A DNA stretch of 64,000 nucleotides, taken from the NCBI RefSeq assembly GCF_026242045.1, contig NZ_JAPJDO010000002.1, forward strand, positions 310,001 to 374,000. The letters are read 5' to 3'. The notes below the pieces were generated by a model, which was not told the DNA's origin, did not search any database, and saw nothing but the letters and a program-made list of their open reading frames with translations. Source of the DNA: Mycobacterium pinniadriaticum (GTDB taxonomy: Bacteria > Actinomycetota > Actinomycetes > Mycobacteriales > Mycobacteriaceae). How positions within the stretch are numbered: position 1 is the stretch's first letter; every line of letters starts with the position of its first letter. The translations under genes and the position numbers were made by a program. This document shows, in pieces, positions 17,121 through 25,856 of this stretch.

Positions 17121-19466
17121 GTGGAGTTCCAGGGCAAGATCGCCGAGGACATCCGGGATTCCGTCCCGGACTGGGGCCCGTACCGGGGGGCGACGGCACC
17201 GGAGGGGGCGCCGAACGTCCTCTACCTGTTGTGGGACGACACCGGAATCGCGACGTGGGACTGTTTCGGCGGACTGGTCGAGATGCCGAACATGAGGCGC
17301 ATCGCCGACCACGGAATCCGGCTGACCCAATTCCACACGACGGCATTGTGTTCGCCGACGCGGGCGGCCCTGCTGACCGGACGCAACCCCACCACGGTCG
17401 GGGTGTCCTCGGTGGTGAACCTGGCCGAGGGCTATCCCGGACAGAACGGGCGCATCCCCGCTCAGACCGCCCTGATGTCGGAAGTCCTGGCCGAGCGGGG
17501 ATGGTCGACCTACGCCGTGGGCAAGTGGCATCTGACGCCGCCCGAGGATTGCCATGCGGCGGGGTCCAGGCGGTACTGGCCGCTGAGCCGGGGCTTCGAC
17601 CGCTACTACGGATTCCTGGACGGCATGACCGACCAGTGGTATCCGAGCCTGGTCACCGACAGCCGCCCGATCGACCCGCCGGCGACACCGGAGCAGGGGT
17701 ACCACCTGTCAAAAGACCTCGCCGACAACGCGATCGGGTTCCTGCGTGACCACCGGGCGGCGGCCCCCGACAAGCCGTGGTTCATGTACCTCTGCCCCGG
17801 CGCGGGCCACTCACCCCACCAGGTCGACACCGAATGGGCCGACAAGTACCGCGGCCGGTTCGACATGGGCTACGAGCGCTATCGCGACATCGCCCTGGCC
17901 AATCAGAAGGCACTCGGTCTGCTGCCCGACGACACCGAGCTGTCCCCGATGAATCCCTACACGGAATGCACCAGCGCGGCGGGCCTGCCCTGGCCCGAGC
18001 ACGACACCGTGACGCCCTGGGATTCGCTGTCCGACGACGAGAAGCGGGTGTCCTGCCGGATGGCCGAGGTGTTCGCCGGATTCCTCAGCTATACCGATGC
18101 TCAGATCGGCCGGATCCTGGACTATCTGGAACAGACCGGGCAGCTGGACAACACGATCGTCATCGCCATGTCAGACAACGGTGCCAGCGGCGAGGGCGGG
18201 CCGTCGGGAACCCTCGACGAGTTCACCCCGATGCGCGGTGGCGTCGATGCGCCTCCGACCGCGGATCGGTACGACGAATTCGGCGGCCCGGGAACCAAAA
18301 TGAACTACTCGAACGGATGGGCGATGGCGTTCAACACGCCCTACAAGTTGTTCAAGCGGTACGCCTCCCACGAGGGCGGCATCGCCGACCCGTGCGTGCT
18401 GTCCTGGCCGCGCGGACTGACGTCTCGCGGTGAGGTCCGCGACCACTACGTCCACGTCAGCGATATCACGCCCACGGTCTACGACCTGCTCGGGATCGAT
18501 CCGCCCGAACTCGTCAAGGGCATCGTCCAGGAACCGCTGGACGGGGTGAGTTGTGCCGCGGCACTGCGTGACTCGGACACGCCCAGCGACAAACACACCC
18601 AGTTCTATTCCATGATGGGTACCCGCGGAATCTGGCATGACGGTTGGTTCGCCAGCGCTGTGCACCCGCCGACCTCGGCGACACTCGGACGCCCGGGCTG
18701 GTCGAGGTTCGGCGAGGACCGCTGGGAATTGTTCCGCATCGAGACCGATCGCAGCCAGATCCGTGACCTCGCCGCCGAGCATCCCGACACACTCGACGAA
18801 CTCAAGGCCCTGTGGCACCAGGAGGCGCTGCGCTGCAATGGGTATCCACTGAACGACCTGAGCGTGGCCGAGCTCGTCACCCGAGGGATGGTCAACGCAG
18901 CAGACGCGCCCCGGCACGTTCAGTTCTACCCCGACACGCCCGCCGGCCGCACCCCGATGAGCGGGCTGGTCGGTGGCCGCAGCTTCACGCTTCGGGCGCC
19001 GGTGGCGATCGACAGCACCGATGCTGAGGGCGTGATCTTCTCCCAAGGCGACCGATCGGGGGGTCACGCGCTCTACCTCGCCGGTGGCCGGTTGCACTAC
19101 GTCGGCAACATCGGGGGCGAGGAGCAGGCCCTCAGATCGACCGACCCGATCCGGTTGGGGCGTTGTGTATTCGGCGTCGAGTTCACCCGGACGGGTTCGG
19201 GCACAAGGCCGCTCGAAGTCGTTGGCGATTTGGTGCTGACGGTTGATGATCGCGAGGTCGCAACGTTTTCCGGAATGCGGATGCCGGTTCTCGATCCGCT
19301 GCAGGCGCTTTCGGCCGGTCGCAGTGTCGGCTATTCGGTGTCGGCTGACTACGCCTCGCCCAATCCCCTGCGCGGCGGCGTGGTCGAGCACGTAACGGTC
19401 GACTTCTCCGATGCCGCTGCGCACCATCACGAAGTCATCGTCGAATTGGGCTACAGCCACGATTGA
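17121..19466 (+). CDS. arylsulfatase (formylglycine-dependent)
   Basis: Sulfatase of 781 residues, close in length to the large mycobacterial arylsulfatases (AtsA/AtsD group, about 787). The metal-binding aspartates are in LLWDDTG (about 36-42). The cysteine to be converted to formylglycine is Cys77 in CSPTRAALLTGR, a textbook CxPxR signature, and SDNGASGEGG supplies the later Asp-Asn pair. About 620-781 form the family's C-terminal beta domain. There is no signal peptide, so it is likely cytosolic and hydrolyses sulfate esters that have entered the cell. GTG 17121 is preceded by AGGAGG at about 17107. Activity depends on a formylglycine-generating enzyme, which is not in this window. Confidence 0.92.
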   Translation: MEFQGKIAEDIRDSVPDWGPYRGATAPEGAPNVLYLLWDDTGIATWDCFGGLVEMPNMRRIADHGIRLTQFHTTALCSPTRAALLTGRNPTTVGVSSVVNLAEGYPGQNGRIPAQTALMSEVLAERGWSTYAVGKWHLTPPEDCHAAGSRRYWPLSRGFDRYYGFLDGMTDQWYPSLVTDSRPIDPPATPEQGYHLSKDLADNAIGFLRDHRAAAPDKPWFMYLCPGAGHSPHQVDTEWADKYRGRFDMGYERYRDIALANQKALGLLPDDTELSPMNPYTECTSAAGLPWPEHDTVTPWDSLSDDEKRVSCRMAEVFAGFLSYTDAQIGRILDYLEQTGQLDNTIVIAMSDNGASGEGGPSGTLDEFTPMRGGVDAPPTADRYDEFGGPGTKMNYSNGWAMAFNTPYKLFKRYASHEGGIADPCVLSWPRGLTSRGEVRDHYVHVSDITPTVYDLLGIDPPELVKGIVQEPLDGVSCAAALRDSDTPSDKHTQFYSMMGTRGIWHDGWFASAVHPPTSATLGRPGWSRFGEDRWELFRIETDRSQIRDLAAEHPDTLDELKALWHQEALRCNGYPLNDLSVAELVTRGMVNAADAPRHVQFYPDTPAGRTPMSGLVGGRSFTLRAPVAIDSTDAEGVIFSQGDRSGGHALYLAGGRLHYVGNIGGEEQALRSTDPIRLGRCVFGVEFTRTGSGTRPLEVVGDLVLTVDDREVATFSGMRMPVLDPLQALSAGRSVGYSVSADYASPNPLRGGVVEHVTVDFSDAAAHHHEVIVELGYSHD

Positions 19467-19548
19467 GGCGCTTCGCTACCCGGTAGGCCCGCTGGACGCG
19501 GTTACCATGAACCTGCTCTGAGCTGAGTCCGATACCCCGGGGTGCTGT

Positions 19549-20223
19549 GTGAACACGTTCAAGAAGCTGGCGACAGTAGCGGCGCGCGCCGGCGCGGTGC
19601 TGCTGAGCATTCCGCTCGCCGCGACCGCGGTGGCCGAGCCCACAGCCCAGCCTTCGCAGTGGATCGTCGTCGGCGTGCCCGCCGCCAGCGCGACCACCGG
19701 CACGCTCACCGCCTTCCAGCGGGTCGGGCAGGACTGGAAGGCGGTATTGGGCCCCACCCCGGCCAAGGTGGGTGAGCTCGGAGTCGGAGCGCCCGCCGAC
19801 GGTGTCTACCGCACTCCCGAGGGCACCTTCGGCTTCGACCAGGCCTTCGGCCGGCAGCCCGATCCCGGCACCAAGATGCCGTATTTCCAGGCCACCAACC
19901 AGGATTGGTGGGACGAGGACGCCAAGTCACCGACGTACAACACCCATGTGCGCAGCCCGCAGAAACCGTCGGGGATCGCCGAGAACCTCTACGACTCAGG
20001 TCCGGTCTACGACTACGCGGTCAACATCACCTCCAATCCGCAGCGGATCCCGGGCAAGGTCGCCGGAATCTTCCTGCATGTCACCGACGGCAATCCCACC
20101 TGGGGATGCGTCGCCATCGGGCGCGACGAGATGCGGTCGATCCTGAACTGGCTCGACCCCGCCGCGAATCCGCAGATCACCATCGGTGTGGGAGACCCGT
20201 CGCTGATTCCGGCCCGGTCATGA
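19549..20223 (+). CDS. secreted L,D-transpeptidase-like (YkuD/ErfK) protein
   Basis: Exported protein of 224 residues with a signal peptide (about 1-30, ending near AVAEP). The catalytic signature is IFLHVTDGNPTWGCVAI near residues 170-186: a histidine upstream, then GC with the nucleophile cysteine, a variant of the HGC motif of YkuD enzymes. Such enzymes cross-link peptidoglycan stems 3-3 or attach proteins; this actinobacterial branch is less studied and lacks the Ig-like and lipobox features of LdtMt2. GTG 19549 fits the signal peptide. Its stop overlaps the start of the DUF1906 gene (ATGA), linking the two. Confidence 0.8.
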   Translation: MNTFKKLATVAARAGAVLLSIPLAATAVAEPTAQPSQWIVVGVPAASATTGTLTAFQRVGQDWKAVLGPTPAKVGELGVGAPADGVYRTPEGTFGFDQAFGRQPDPGTKMPYFQATNQDWWDEDAKSPTYNTHVRSPQKPSGIAENLYDSGPVYDYAVNITSNPQRIPGKVAGIFLHVTDGNPTWGCVAIGRDEMRSILNWLDPAANPQITIGVGDPSLIPARS

Positions 20224-20978
20224 CGCCGGCGGCGTCCCGGCGCGACGTCTTCAGATTCGCCCTGGCGACGTTCGCCGGCGCGGCGGTCCTCGGAGCACCG
20301 AGGGCCTCCGCCGACGGCCTGCGGCTGATCGACTTCGCCGAGCGACTGGTCGCGCCCGAACAGATCAAAGCCGCGGGCTACGACGGGGCGTTGGTGTACG
20401 TGTCCGAGTTGCGTCCGGGCGCCACCTTCGATTTCAAGCCGGTCACCCGTGACTACGCCGACGGCTTGATCGCAGCGGGCCTGCACGTCGTCAGCTGCTA
20501 CCAGTTCGGCAAACCAGGTTGGCCGACGCCGTCGGACTTCACCCGTGGTTACGACGGCGGCGTCGCCGATGCGCAGACCGCCCTTCGCCTCCACGGTGCG
20601 GCGGGCGGCCCGGATTCCGCGCCGATCTTCTTCAGCGTCGACGAGGACATCGGCTCAGAGGCCTGGAAGACCACCGCGATCGAGTGGTTTCGGGGTATCA
20701 ACTCGGTGCTCGGCGCCGAGCGGACCGGCATTTACGGTGGTGCTCGCCAATGCCGCTGGGCGATCGATGACGGCGTCGTCGGGCACTCCAGCACGCCGGG
20801 ATATCGCTGGGCCTGGCAGACCAAGGCCTGGTCTGGCGGTGCCCGAGAGCCCGCCGCGGTGCTGTTTCAGACCGAGGTGGTGACCGCCTCCGATCCCGGA
20901 GCGGTCATCGACGGCGTCCACGTCGACGTGGACGACGTGCTGGCCCCCGACTTCGGTCAGTGGGATCTGGCCCGTTGA
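20220..20978 (+). CDS. Tat-exported DUF1906 glycoside-hydrolase-like protein
   Basis: Protein of 252 residues with a twin-arginine signal (SRRDVFRFALATF at about 6-18, cleavage near ASA-DG at about 31). The mature part has the DUF1906 TIM-barrel look: an opening FAERLVAPEQIKAAGYDGALVYV, an internal FFSVDEDIGSEAW acidic pair and a final DVDDVLAPDFG. The M. tuberculosis relative Rv2525c is Tat-exported and structurally resembles glycoside hydrolases acting on the cell wall. Translation is coupled to the L,D-transpeptidase-like gene, so both probably act together on the envelope. Confidence 0.87.
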   Translation: MTPAASRRDVFRFALATFAGAAVLGAPRASADGLRLIDFAERLVAPEQIKAAGYDGALVYVSELRPGATFDFKPVTRDYADGLIAAGLHVVSCYQFGKPGWPTPSDFTRGYDGGVADAQTALRLHGAAGGPDSAPIFFSVDEDIGSEAWKTTAIEWFRGINSVLGAERTGIYGGARQCRWAIDDGVVGHSSTPGYRWAWQTKAWSGGAREPAAVLFQTEVVTASDPGAVIDGVHVDVDDVLAPDFGQWDLAR

Positions 20979-21082
20979 CGTCCTTGAACGTTGTCCTCAC
21001 CCTGTGCACGCCGACCGTGGGGGTCGTCGTCGAAACTTGCAAAAATCTCACCGATATCCCCCACTCCCGGTGAACCCACCGC

Positions 21083-21367
21083 CTAGGTCAGCCAGCGGTC
21101 CACCAGATCGGCCCAGCGCCGAGAGACGGCCTTGTCCATGGCGTCACGGCGGCGCCGGGTGTTCACGTCGTCGGGCTCGATCTCGCCGATCGTCATCCGC
21201 GCCACCTCGTCGACCTGCTCAGGCTCCAGTCCGAAGGTGAGCAGGACGTCGAGGTCGCGCTCGGTGTCGAGCTCATCGGGCAGCGTGGAGCGGGCCAACA
21301 ACACAGCGGCGTTCTCCTCACCGGCCTCCAGCAGCATTGCGACCAGGCCGGCCTTTGCGACCTTCAC
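21083..21367 (-). CDS. small acidic protein of the amidohydrolase operon
   Basis: Unrecognised protein of 94 residues, helical-looking and rich in Asp/Glu/Leu (LLEAGEENAAVLLARS, ERDLDVLLTFGLEPEQVDE). GTG 21367 lies 8 bases past the stop of the amidohydrolase gene; there is no clear ribosome binding site, so translation is probably coupled. The same frame is open upstream inside the amidohydrolase gene, but that stretch is Arg-rich shadow sequence. It may be an accessory subunit of the enzyme encoded before it; this rests on position only. Confidence 0.5.
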   Translation of the reverse strand: MKVAKAGLVAMLLEAGEENAAVLLARSTLPDELDTERDLDVLLTFGLEPEQVDEVARMTIGEIEPDDVNTRRRRDAMDKAVSRRWADLVDRWLT

Positions 21368-21375
21368 GGAAAGTG

Positions 21376-22569
21376 CTACGCCGGCCGTCGAATCGACAAC
21401 TCGATCCCGTTGTCCCGCATGACGCTTCGACACTGCTCCGGCGTGTAGTCGAAGTTCTCCAAATCCTTGATGTAGGAGGCCGGGTCGGCCAGGCCCTCGA
21501 CGTGGGGATAGTCCGAGCCCATGATGAGCCGTTCGACACCGAGAAGCCGTTGCAGGCTGGCCAGTTCGTCCTCGTAGAACGGCGAGACCCAGACGTGGCG
21601 CTTGAACGTCTCGCGAGGATCTTCCTTGTAGATGAACGGAATCTGGCCGTAGGACTTGGTCAATTTCTCGAACAGATGGAACACCCAGGTCGAACCACTC
21701 TCGATACACGCCATCCGTAGGTTCGGGAAACGCAGGAACAGGCCGTTGTGCAGATGGTTGGCGAAGGTGTCCTGGATCGCGTCACCGCTGAACAGACTTC
21801 GGAATCCGAGCAGCGTCTGGAACGACATCATGTAGTCCGACTCACCCCACGCCGGCATGAATTTCTCGTAGTACGTCTCACCCGAGTGGTAGCACACGGT
21901 GATCCCGGAATCGTTGGCGAGCTGCCAGAATTCGTTGAACATCGGATCACCCGGTGGGCGCATGCCGATCTCGGTGGTGATCGGCCCGGGAATCATGACG
22001 ATGAATCGGGCATCGCGTTCCAGGGCCCACTCGAGTTCGCGTACGGCGTTTTCGGGGCGGCACATCGTGATGTAAGGGGCGGCGAAGATCCGTTCCTGAT
22101 AGGCAAAGCCCCAGTCGTCCTCCAGCCACCGGTTGAATGCCTTGAACGTCGCCACCGTCGCGTCCAGGTCGGGCAGCAGTGCCTGTTCCATCCCGACCCC
22201 GAGGGTCGGCAGCATGATGCAGCCCTGCATGCCTTGGGCATCCATGGCGGCGATCCGCGCATCGCGGTCGCGGTACTCGGCCCGGATCGGTTCCAGCTCA
22301 CCGAACAGAGAATTCAAGTCCGCGCCCTTGGGGTTGCGGCCGCGGAAGTACTCGTCGAGGGCGCCGGGTTTCCCCACCGGGTCGAATGTCGGGTTCGGGA
22401 TGAACCTGTTGACCCTGCCGCCGGCCATCAGTCGTTGCCGGCCGTCGAGCTGCGCCCACTGGATGCCGCGTTTCTTGAACGCCGGCTCGATATAGCGGGT
22501 GAAGGCGTCCTCGGCCTCGTAATAGTGGTTGTCACAGTCGAAGAACTGGAAGGGAAGTGCAGTGGTCAT
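21376..22569 (-). CDS. amidohydrolase family 2 (ACMSD-like) protein
   Basis: Metal-dependent hydrolase/decarboxylase of 397 residues with a TIM-barrel pattern. The metal ligands seem degenerate at the N-terminus (FFDCDNHYYE in place of the usual DxHxH). CYHSGETYYE, MACIESGSTWVFHLFEKL and MGSDYPHVEGLADP supply the central His, Glu/His and final Asp of the fold. Members act as decarboxylases or hydrolases on aromatic or CoA-linked ring-cleavage products. It is encoded 17 bp downstream of the fused acyl-CoA dehydrogenase gene, on the same strand, and followed by a 94-residue protein. Confidence 0.85.
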   Translation of the reverse strand: MTTALPFQFFDCDNHYYEAEDAFTRYIEPAFKKRGIQWAQLDGRQRLMAGGRVNRFIPNPTFDPVGKPGALDEYFRGRNPKGADLNSLFGELEPIRAEYRDRDARIAAMDAQGMQGCIMLPTLGVGMEQALLPDLDATVATFKAFNRWLEDDWGFAYQERIFAAPYITMCRPENAVRELEWALERDARFIVMIPGPITTEIGMRPPGDPMFNEFWQLANDSGITVCYHSGETYYEKFMPAWGESDYMMSFQTLLGFRSLFSGDAIQDTFANHLHNGLFLRFPNLRMACIESGSTWVFHLFEKLTKSYGQIPFIYKEDPRETFKRHVWVSPFYEDELASLQRLLGVERLIMGSDYPHVEGLADPASYIKDLENFDYTPEQCRSVMRDNGIELSIRRPA

Positions 22570-22586
22570 CGCGGCTGTCCTTTCTG

Positions 22587-24818
22587 CTATTTCCGCGGCA
22601 GGCCCAGAATCATCGAAGCGATGACGGTCAGCTGGATCTCTGGGGTGCCGCCGCCGATGAGCTCGGACGGCATGTCGAAGTAGGGCGCGATCACCGCGGG
22701 ATCCGAATCCTCCAGCATGGCAAGGCGCCCGGTGAGACCGAGGGTCGCGGTGGAGGCGCGCCGCAGCAGCAACACCATCGCGTACTTGGCAATGCTCGAC
22801 GTCGGTCCGGGACCCTGCCCCTGCACCAGGCGCAAGGTCTCACGCAGGACCATCGCTTTGATCGCGGTGGTGTGGGCCTCGATGCCGCCGAGCGCCTGCA
22901 GAGTCGCATCGTGATCGGGACCGTCGTCGTCGGCCATCCGGCGCAACGCCGCGGAGCGGTCGATGTTGACGTAGTTGCCGATTGCGGTGCGTTCGACGGC
23001 CATGGTTGCCACGGCGAGGTCCCAGCCGTGGCCGGGCTGGCCGACCAGCATCTCGTCGGGGACGAAGACGTCGGTCAGGAAGACCTCGTTGAAATCGAAG
23101 TGGCCGCTGGCCTGCTTGATCGGGCTGATCTCGACGCCGGGCGAGGCCATGTCGACCAGGAAGTAGCTGATACCGCGATGCTTGGGCGCCTCGGGGTCGG
23201 TCCGCGCCAACATGGCGCCGAACTGGGCGACGTGCGCCGACGAGGTCCAGATCTTGTGGCCGTTGACCAGCCAGCCACCGTCGACCTTCGCAGCGCGGGT
23301 GCCCAGCGACGCGAGGTCAGAACCGGCGCCCGGCTCGCTGAACAGCTGGCACCACCGTTGGGTGCCGCGCAGAATCGGCTCCGCGAATCGTTCACGTTGT
23401 GCGTCGGTTCCGCTGGCGAGAATCGTGGGAAGGATCCACTCGGCGATGCCGAGCGAGGGACGGACCAATCCGGGTCGCTTGTCGAACTCCTCGGTGATGA
23501 TCACCTGCTGCACGGGGGATGCCCCCACACCCCACGGAGCGGGCAGGTGCGGAGCGACCAGGCCGGCCTTGGCCAGCAGGTCCCGCTGCGACCCGTAGGC
23601 AAGGCCCGGTGCTCGCGTGTCGTCGGTCGGCGTCTCGTTCCGCAGTGCCGAGGCCTCATCGAGTGTCTTCGCGATAGCGGCGCGGAACTCCGATTCGACG
23701 TCGCCGAGATTGACTGCGGTGGAACGCTTCAGCGTTCGGGCCAGCTCGCCGGCTTCGCGGCCCCAGCGCGTACTGGTTCCCAGCGATGCGGCCAGGCTGG
23801 TGGCCCGCCGCCAGTACAGGTGGGTGTCGTGCTCCCAGGTGTATCCGACGGCGCCGAACATCAGCAGTGCGTCCAGCATCAGGTCGGGTCCCGCACACAC
23901 GGCCATCAAGGCGGCCGACGCGGCGGCCAGTCGGTGCTGCTCGATGCTTTCATCGCTCGCCCGCACCGCATCCCAAGCCGTCGCGGATGCCAGCTCGGCA
24001 TTGACCAGCAGGACCGCGGCCTTGTGTTGCAGGGCCTGGAACGAGCCGACGGGTTTGCCGAACTGTTCGCGGGTGCGGATGTAGTCCACGGCGGTCTCGA
24101 CGCCTCTGCGGACCGTGCCCGCCGACGCACATGCCGTCAGCGCGGCCACCACGCAGCGCGCCCGCTCGGTGTCTATCCCGGACACCGCATCGTCGGCCGG
24201 ACAGTCGGCCAGGATGAGCACGCCGACGTCGGTGCTGAGGTCGGTTCCGCGCTGTTGCTCGAGCTGCAGGCTCTCGTCTGCGGATCGCAGGTCCAGGGCG
24301 AACCACAGATCGGCGCCGTCGTCGGTGCGTGCCGGTAGCAAGACATGTTGTGCCACACAGACGCCCAGTGTGCTGCCGGTCGAACCGGACAGGCGCCAGC
24401 CCGCGCCATCGCGCACTGCCCGCACCGCGGAGTCCTCCGGCAGCACGACGGCCGCGGTCGCGCCGGCGGCCAGGTCGGAGATGAGTTGCGCTGCCGAGTC
24501 GTCGGCCAGGCAGGCGACCGCACTGGCGACCGCCGTGCTCAGAAGCGGACCGGGCAGCAGGGCGGCCGCGGCGGCTTCGATGACGCAGGCCATGTCGCCG
24601 AGAGTGCCGCCCTGGCCGCCGGCATCCTCGGGAAGGTGTACCGCGTGGAAGCCGTGAGCGGTGAATTCCTCCCACCAGGTGGGCAATTCGCCGGCGGCAA
24701 TCGAGTCAAGGGCGGCTCGGGTCTTGTCGATCGGGGCATGCCGTGCCGCGAACTGGGCCACTGCCTCGGCCAGTTGCTCCTGCTCGATAGTGATCGCCAC
24801 GCTGGTTGGCAGAGTCAT
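22587..24818 (-). CDS. fused two-domain acyl-CoA dehydrogenase (FadE-like)
   Basis: FAD enzyme of 743 residues made of two acyl-CoA dehydrogenase halves joined head to tail. The N-terminal half (about 1-365) keeps the fold but lacks most FAD contacts. The C-terminal half (about 385-743) is complete: CQLFSEPGAGSDLASL and GHKIWTSSAH are the FAD and substrate loop signatures, and GGGTPEIQL lies at the end. Mycobacterial FadE6 and FadE34 share this fused layout and size; FadE34-type enzymes act on steroid or branched side chains. Flanked by two amidohydrolase genes (6 and 17 bp gaps), it is the core of a catabolic operon opposite a KstR-like TetR. Confidence 0.9.
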   Translation of the reverse strand: MTLPTSVAITIEQEQLAEAVAQFAARHAPIDKTRAALDSIAAGELPTWWEEFTAHGFHAVHLPEDAGGQGGTLGDMACVIEAAAAALLPGPLLSTAVASAVACLADDSAAQLISDLAAGATAAVVLPEDSAVRAVRDGAGWRLSGSTGSTLGVCVAQHVLLPARTDDGADLWFALDLRSADESLQLEQQRGTDLSTDVGVLILADCPADDAVSGIDTERARCVVAALTACASAGTVRRGVETAVDYIRTREQFGKPVGSFQALQHKAAVLLVNAELASATAWDAVRASDESIEQHRLAAASAALMAVCAGPDLMLDALLMFGAVGYTWEHDTHLYWRRATSLAASLGTSTRWGREAGELARTLKRSTAVNLGDVESEFRAAIAKTLDEASALRNETPTDDTRAPGLAYGSQRDLLAKAGLVAPHLPAPWGVGASPVQQVIITEEFDKRPGLVRPSLGIAEWILPTILASGTDAQRERFAEPILRGTQRWCQLFSEPGAGSDLASLGTRAAKVDGGWLVNGHKIWTSSAHVAQFGAMLARTDPEAPKHRGISYFLVDMASPGVEISPIKQASGHFDFNEVFLTDVFVPDEMLVGQPGHGWDLAVATMAVERTAIGNYVNIDRSAALRRMADDDGPDHDATLQALGGIEAHTTAIKAMVLRETLRLVQGQGPGPTSSIAKYAMVLLLRRASTATLGLTGRLAMLEDSDPAVIAPYFDMPSELIGGGTPEIQLTVIASMILGLPRK

Positions 24819-24824
24819 GGAACC

Positions 24825-25694
24825 TTAACTCTCCAGTCCTAGAATTCGGGCCGCGTTGCCGTACAAGAACTTCGGCCATACCTCGTCTTTGAACGGAACC
24901 TTGGGCAGATCACTGAAGATGCGTTCCAGTGACAGCCCCATCGGGAAGTAGCCGGCGTAGATCACCTTGTCCGCACCGCGGGTGTTCGCGTAGTCGATGA
25001 TGGCCTTGGGGTAGTACTTGGGTGCGAATGCCGATGTCGAGTAGTAGAGGTTCGGCCACTTGAGCATCAGCTTCACCGCAAGGTCCTGCCACGGCTCGCA
25101 TCCGTGGCGGGTGACGAACACCAGATCTGGGAAGTCGAACATCACCACGTCGATCCGCGAAACCTCTTGCGGTGCCATGGGGATTCGCGGACCTGGGACG
25201 CCTGCGCAGACGAAGATCGGGATCCCGAGCTCTACGCAGGTGGCGTAGATCGGGTACATCTTCGGATCGTCGATGGGCACCTGCGGGAAGGTGCCCGACG
25301 GGAAAACGGATGTCGCGCGGATGCCGTAGGTCTCGTACTCGCGGCGGATCGCTGCCACCGAACCCATCACGTCATTGGGGTCCGAGATGGCGCCCGAGGG
25401 GATGAAGCGGTCGGGGAACATCTTGAGCGCCAGCTCCGCCGCCGAGCCCTCGCTCACCCCGATCATCGACTTCTCGATGCCGAACCGGTCCATCTGCTGC
25501 AGCAGCAGCGACACCGGGTCGTCGGTGGGAAGGCCCTTGGGTACGTCCTTGAACATGTACTCGACCGGAAAGTCGAAGTCCTCTTTGGACTGGCGGTCCT
25601 TGGTCTGCTTGCGGATGAAATCGTATTGAGCGGTTCCCTCGTGGGGAAATCCGATCATCGTGTCGATCACCGGCAGGCCAACCGGTCCGGACAT
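24825..25694 (-). CDS. amidohydrolase family 2 protein, first gene of the operon
   Basis: Predicted metal-dependent hydrolase of 289 residues. The opening (LPVIDTMIGFPHEG) replaces the usual DxHxH metal pair with Asp-Thr-Met, as in the shorter actinobacterial branch. A mid-protein Asp-His region (FVTRHGCEPWQD) and the ending KVIYAGYFPMGL are recognisable, but the final catalytic Asp is not obvious. Loss of metal ligands suggests a divergent or structural role beside the 397-residue paralogue. ATG 25694 is chosen because GGGAGG precedes it by five bases. A promoter with a perfect TTGACA lies about 70 bp upstream. Confidence 0.8.
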   Translation of the reverse strand: MSGPVGLPVIDTMIGFPHEGTAQYDFIRKQTKDRQSKEDFDFPVEYMFKDVPKGLPTDDPVSLLLQQMDRFGIEKSMIGVSEGSAAELALKMFPDRFIPSGAISDPNDVMGSVAAIRREYETYGIRATSVFPSGTFPQVPIDDPKMYPIYATCVELGIPIFVCAGVPGPRIPMAPQEVSRIDVVMFDFPDLVFVTRHGCEPWQDLAVKLMLKWPNLYYSTSAFAPKYYPKAIIDYANTRGADKVIYAGYFPMGLSLERIFSDLPKVPFKDEVWPKFLYGNAARILGLES

Positions 25695-25740
25695 CCTGTC
25701 CTCCCATCGCAAGACCGCGGCGGATACCGTCGCGCAGACC

Positions 25741-25800
25741 ATAGTGAAACACCGTTCTACCTCATGTCAAGAATAGGATGCCGTTTTAGCTGGTATAACG
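25741..25800. promoter_or_regulatory. divergent promoter region with a 19-bp palindrome
   Basis: Leftward promoter: TTGACA (complement of 25765-25770), 18-bp spacer, CACTAT (complement of 25741-25746). At 25782-25800 lies a palindrome of the form CGTTnTAnCnGnTAnAACG; an extra half-site CGTTCTA (25753-25759) falls in the spacer of the leftward promoter. TATAAC (25794-25799) within the palindrome can be the -10 of the rightward tetR promoter. The site could therefore control both directions. Confidence 0.6.
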
Positions 25801-25856
25801 CCCCTTCTATGCGCCAAGATGTCGTAGCATCGTAGAAGAGTGTTCTCGAACGGGAG

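Noticed and set aside
25804-25838. CTTCTA...TAGAAG inverted repeat upstream of the KstR-like gene
   Set aside because: Arms are only six bases and 23 bases apart; the palindrome at 25782-25800 is the better operator candidate.
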